A stretch of DNA of 8,354 bases from contig CAMJES010000082.1 in NCBI GenBank assembly GCA_946404705.1, positions 1 to 8,354 on the forward strand, in the 5' to 3' direction. Within the stretch, counting starts at the first letter, position 1. Each line of letters opens with the position of its first letter. The translations under genes were made by a program, and so were the position numbers. Shown in pieces: positions 5,817 through 8,354 of the stretch. Source of the DNA: an uncultured Ruminococcus sp. (GTDB lineage Bacteria > Bacillota > Clostridia > Oscillospirales > Ruminococcaceae). The notes under the pieces are model-generated. The model was not told where the DNA came from and ran no database searches. It saw nothing but the letters and a program-made list of their open reading frames with translations.

Positions 5817-7138
5817 CGACACCTATATATGATTTTGTTAAGGCTTATGCCGAAAAAAATACGGTAAGAGGGCATATGCCCGGTCACAAGGGAAAAACTG
5901 CAGAGAACACGCTCTCTGCGGTTTTTCCCTATGATATTACAGAGATAAAAGGCGCAGACGCGCTTTTTGAAGCGGACGGGATAATTGCGGAAAGCGAAAA
6001 AAATGCGTCAGAGCTTTTCGGGACTTATGCAACGTTCTATTCGGCAGGCGGTTCAACGCTGTGTATTCAGGCAATGCTTGCGGTATGCGCAAAGCAGGGG
6101 GAAAAGATAATTTGCGCGCGGAATTCCCACAAGGCATTGCATAGTGCTTGTATTCTGCTCGGACTTTCGCCCGTTTGGATATATCCCGAATTTGAGGACG
6201 GCTCTGCGGTCAGCGGAAAAATTACTCCCGAAAGCGTGAAAAGGCTGCTTGAAGAAAACACGGACGCAGCCTGCGTTTATATCACCTCGCCCGACTATCT
6301 CGGGGCGGTTTCCGATGTAAAAGCAATTGCGGAAATATCACATTCGTTCGGCAAGCCGCTTATCGTTGACAATGCTCACGGAGCGCATTTTGCTTTTCTT
6401 GAAGAAAACATTCACCCTATCGCACTTGGCGCGGATATGTGCTGCGATTCGGCGCATAAAACGCTGCCCGTTCTGACGGGAGGGGCATATCTTCACACGG
6501 CTTCGGAAAAATACGCCGAAAAGGTCAAGGGCGCAATGTCGCTTTTCGGCAGTTCAAGTCCGTCCTATCTTATATTGCAGTCGCTTGACCTTTGCAATAA
6601 ATATCTTGCGGAAAATTTCCGTGGTGAGCTTTCGGAAACAATAAATCGCATTGAAAAGCTTAAATCGGAGATAAAGGACGTTTACACGGTCGAAGAAAGT
6701 GAGCCGCTTAAACTGACGATATACGCTCTCCCCTGCGGACTGACGGGACGGGAGCTTGCCGACAGACTTCGCGAAAGTGATATCGAGCCTGAATATGCGG
6801 ACGAAACGCACGTTATGCTGATGTTCTCGCCGCAGAACTCCGAAAGCGACTTTGAACGTGTGAAAAATGCGCTTCTTACGGTGAAAATGCCGAGAATTTG
6901 TCTTGAACCGCCGCATTTTGAGATACTGCCGCTTAAAAAGGCTATGGAAATGCGTGAGGCGTTCTTTTCGGAAAAGGAAACGGTCAGAACGGACGACGCG
7001 CTCGGCAGGATATGCGCACGAACCGAAACGATATGCCCTCCGTGTGTGCCTGCTGTCGCCTGCGGAGAACTTTTTGATAAAAATACCATAAAAATTTTAA
7101 AAATGTATAGCATTTCGGAAGTAAATGTGGTAAAATAA
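5813..7138 (+). CDS. Compact Orn/Lys/Arg decarboxylase-family PLP enzyme (YaaO type)
   Basis: This 441-residue fold-type I PLP enzyme is homologous to the basic amino acid decarboxylases. Landmarks are the N-terminal RGHMPGHKGK (19-28), NSHKALH (104-110), cofactor-binding D186 and H189 in DNAHGAH, and SAHKTLP (213-219), in which K216 should form the Schiff base with PLP. It lacks the N-terminal wing domain of the 700-residue E. coli inducible enzymes and matches the short form near tmk/holB in Bacillota (B. subtilis YaaO). The substrate (lysine, arginine or ornithine) cannot be told; polyamine synthesis is the usual role. The common C-terminal motif PPGIP reads PPCVP (409-413), with C408 and C411 giving CPPC. 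It is coupled to the previous gene by ATGA. A strong terminator-like hairpin lies within codons 26-40. A start further in is unlikely because the N-terminus aligns with the family. Confidence 0.9.
   Translation: MTTPIYDFVKAYAEKNTVRGHMPGHKGKTAENTLSAVFPYDITEIKGADALFEADGIIAESEKNASELFGTYATFYSAGGSTLCIQAMLAVCAKQGEKIICARNSHKALHSACILLGLSPVWIYPEFEDGSAVSGKITPESVKRLLEENTDAACVYITSPDYLGAVSDVKAIAEISHSFGKPLIVDNAHGAHFAFLEENIHPIALGADMCCDSAHKTLPVLTGGAYLHTASEKYAEKVKGAMSLFGSSSPSYLILQSLDLCNKYLAENFRGELSETINRIEKLKSEIKDVYTVEESEPLKLTIYALPCGLTGRELADRLRESDIEPEYADETHVMLMFSPQNSESDFERVKNALLTVKMPRICLEPPHFEILPLKKAMEMREAFFSEKETVRTDDALGRICARTETICPPCVPAVACGELFDKNTIKILKMYSISEVNVVK
5889..5930. terminator. Intragenic 18-bp hairpin, terminator-like in both directions
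   Basis: The left arm 5889-5906 pairs with the right arm 5913-5930 over 18 bp, all Watson-Crick except T5899-G5920. The loop ACACGC is 6 bases. Each arm combines a GC-containing inner stem (GCAGAGA/TCTCTGC) with a run of five A (left) or five T (right), followed by GGG or CCC. A stem flanked by A5 and T5 is the layout of a bidirectional intrinsic terminator. It lies 76-118 bases into the decarboxylase gene, so translation would normally cover it. Whether it terminates is not known. Confidence 0.5.
7108..7136 (+). promoter_or_regulatory. Candidate extended -10 promoter for darA-holB
   Basis: TGGTAAAAT (7128-7136) matches an extended -10 element (TGn plus TAAAAT, 5 of 6), and its last base overlaps the decarboxylase TAA (7136-7138). 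The -35 region at 17-base spacing is TAGCAT (7108-7113), only 3 of 6, which an extended -10 can tolerate. The start would fall near 7142-7144, giving a leader of about 36 bases to the darA ATG. Confidence 0.4.
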
Positions 7139-7179
7139 TTATAGCTATATTTTCTTTATCCGAAAGGAATGATCATTAA

Positions 7180-7506
7180 ATGAAGCTTATCTATGCAATT
7201 GTTAATAATGACGACAGCCACGCTGTTTCTTCCAATCTGACAAAGGCTGGTTTTTCCGCAACAAAGCTCGCTTCAACGGGCGGCTTCCTTATGGCGGGAA
7301 ACACGACCTTCCTTGTCTGCTCGGAAGACAGCCAAGTTGATGAGATCATCGAGATAATAAAGCGCTGTTCAAGAAGAAGAAAGCAGTATGTTCCTGCTTC
7401 GACAATGGGCGGAGTTGATATGCAGTCGACCTCGTTCCCTCTTGAAGTTCCCGTTGGCGGCGCAACGATATTCGTTACCGATATCGAGCGTTTTGAAAAA
7501 GTATGA
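7180..7506 (+). CDS. darA: Cyclic di-AMP receptor DarA (PstA/YaaQ), PII-like
   Basis: This small cytoplasmic protein of the PII-like fold forms trimers that bind c-di-AMP between subunits. Its 108 residues match the family length of about 109. The signature blocks are present: MKLIYAIVN at the N-terminus, TKLASTGGFLMAGNTTF (28-44), which includes the ligand-binding loop, MGGVDM (76-81) and the final VGGATIFV (92-99). The variable T- and B-loop region is short. The ATG at 7180 has AAAGGA (7163-7168) 11 bases upstream, a slightly long spacing. The stop overlaps the holB start as ATGA, so the two are translationally coupled. The B. subtilis homologue lies between tmk and yaaR; here it directly follows the decarboxylase. 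Its downstream target is not established in the family. Confidence 0.96.
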   Translation: MKLIYAIVNNDDSHAVSSNLTKAGFSATKLASTGGFLMAGNTTFLVCSEDSQVDEIIEIIKRCSRRRKQYVPASTMGGVDMQSTSFPLEVPVGGATIFVTDIERFEKV

Positions 7507-8305
7507 CGTTATTCGGCAAACAGAGCGTGACCGAGCCGATTTCGGCTATGGTCAGAAAAGGGCGAATGGCGCACGGCTTTCTGCTGACGGGTGAAAAGGG
7601 CGTTGGAAAACAGATCTGCGCGAAATATATCGCAAAGTCGATAATGTGCGAGAATTTGCAGGACGGCGTTCCGTGCGGAGCCTGCCGTCAATGCAGGAGG
7701 ATAGACGAGGACGTTCACCCCGATGTCATCACGCCCGAGCGCAGCGGAAAAACGCTTGTGTACAGCGCAGAAACTGTCCGTGAAATGTACGATGACGCTT
7801 ACACGATGCCTAACGACTGCGATGCAAAGATATACATCCTCCCCGACTGCGAAAGCTTGCAGGAAAGGACGCAGAATATTCTTTTGAAGCTTATCGAAGA
7901 GCCGCCCGAGTATGCGTATTTCATATTCACGGCACAAAGTAAGGGAACGTTTCTGCCGACTATCCTTTCGAGAGTAATTACGCTCGGGATACCCGAATGC
8001 AGCGATGAAGAATGTGCTGCTGCGCTTAGGGAAAAGGGCAAATTCACCGAGGAACAGATAGCGGAGGCTGTCGGAGCGTTCCACGGAAACATCGGACGGT
8101 GCGAAAGCTGCATTGACGGAGAGGGTCTTGAAGCTGCACAGCTTTGCCGTAAGATAGTCGGCTGCATGGCGGCTTCCGATGAATACGGACTTTGTACGGC
8201 GCTCAACGAGATAGGCGAAAGTCGTGACAAGGTAAGGGATATCCTCGGAATGCTTGACAAGGTGATGCGCGATGTCTGCGCTGCAAGGCTTTACGGTGAA
8301 AATGC
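7503..8305 (+). CDS. holB: DNA polymerase III subunit delta' (HolB), 3' end missing
   Basis: HolB is the delta' subunit of the clamp loader that puts the sliding clamp on DNA. The genomic part covers 267 full codons; the frame then runs into adapter sequence, so the last residues read from it (DRKSVV) are artefact. Family members are about 310-340 residues, so some 50-70 are missing. Visible features are the entry sequence VRKGRMAHGFLLTG, a Walker A-like GEKGVGKQ (30-37) with Gln in place of Ser/Thr, a zinc module with C49, C58, C61 and C64, LLKLIEEPP (127-135), and S156-R157 of the usual SRC motif, with Val in place of Cys. The degenerate Walker A and the place after darA favour HolB over DnaX. 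In B. subtilis this block continues to ricT, which may lie beyond the contig edge. Confidence 0.93.
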
Positions 8306-8354
8306 AGATCGGAAGAGCGTCGTGTAGGGAAAAGTGTAGATCTCGGTGGTCGCC
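8306..8354. other. Illumina TruSeq adapter read-through (not genomic)
   Basis: From AGATCGGAAGAGC (8306-8318) to the end, the 49 bases match the reverse complement of the Illumina TruSeq universal (P5) adapter. This includes AGATCTCGGTGGTCGCC at the very end. The only difference I see is one missing G, between 8332 and 8333 (GGGAAAAGTG for GGGAAAGAGTG). Such sequence at a contig end is untrimmed adapter. The genome sequence stops at 8305. Confidence 0.97.

Noticed and set aside
7503..8305. DnaX (gamma/tau) instead of HolB
   Set aside because: The Walker A-like GEKGVGKQ lacks the Ser/Thr needed for ATP hydrolysis, the N-terminal entry is short, and the place directly after darA is that of holB.
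8306..8327. Natural C-terminus and stop codon of holB
   Set aside because: The bases are sequencing adapter, and the protein is too short for the family.
1..8354. CRISPR array, insertion sequence, tRNA/rRNA or phage genes
   Set aside because: I saw no regularly spaced direct repeats, transposase or integrase motifs, cloverleaf or rRNA sequence. Every gap over 50 bases was read, and only 763-982 exceeds 200.

Overview
The window is an 8.3 kb, all-plus-strand stretch of a Bacillota chromosome. It most likely comes from a gut-type clostridium of the Oscillospirales/Ruminococcaceae kind. That guess rests on gene content, Shine-Dalgarno usage and protein style (FtsEX with an M23 hydrolase and an S41 protease, then a YaaO-type decarboxylase, DarA and HolB). 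No marker in the window proves the taxon. The last 49 bases are not genomic: they are Illumina adapter read-through, so the window ends at a contig edge of a draft assembly.

Layout. Bases 1-762 are the 3' part of a PucR/CdaR-type helix-turn-helix regulator, closed by a good intrinsic terminator (783-824). A 220-base gap follows. It holds a plausible promoter (823-850) and a nested inverted-repeat structure (857-926) that would form the start of the next transcript. Then come closely packed genes: ftsE (TTG start), ftsX, an exported coiled-coil M23 endopeptidase, an S41 C-terminal processing protease, an unrecognised helical-repeat (TPR-like) protein, a compact Orn/Lys/Arg-decarboxylase-fold PLP enzyme, darA (c-di-AMP-binding PII-like protein) and holB (DNA polymerase III delta', truncated by the adapter). 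Gaps between these genes run from -4 to 41 bases. I see no conventional terminator in the gaps, so a single long transcript is possible. A second promoter candidate overlaps the stop codon of the decarboxylase and would serve darA-holB.

How the genes fit together. FtsE (ATPase) and FtsX (membrane subunit) are known to gate a periplasmic or extracellular coiled-coil peptidoglycan hydrolase. The next gene supplies such a protein, and here its M23 metal ligands are intact, so it should cut peptidoglycan itself. The S41 protease after it may process or turn over that exported machinery (inference). The second block matches the Bacillus subtilis yaaO-tmk-darA-yaaR-holB neighbourhood, but tmk and yaaR are absent. 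It joins a c-di-AMP receptor and a clamp-loader subunit to the cell-wall block.

Most unusual signals. The strongest is an 18-bp near-perfect hairpin with terminator-like A- and T-tracts inside the first 120 bases of the decarboxylase gene. Others are the structured leader before ftsE, a small hairpin that places the Shine-Dalgarno core of the M23 gene in its loop, and a charged ER/K helix stalk in the M23 protein. I found no CRISPR array, mobile element, tRNA or rRNA, and no clearly new multi-gene system.
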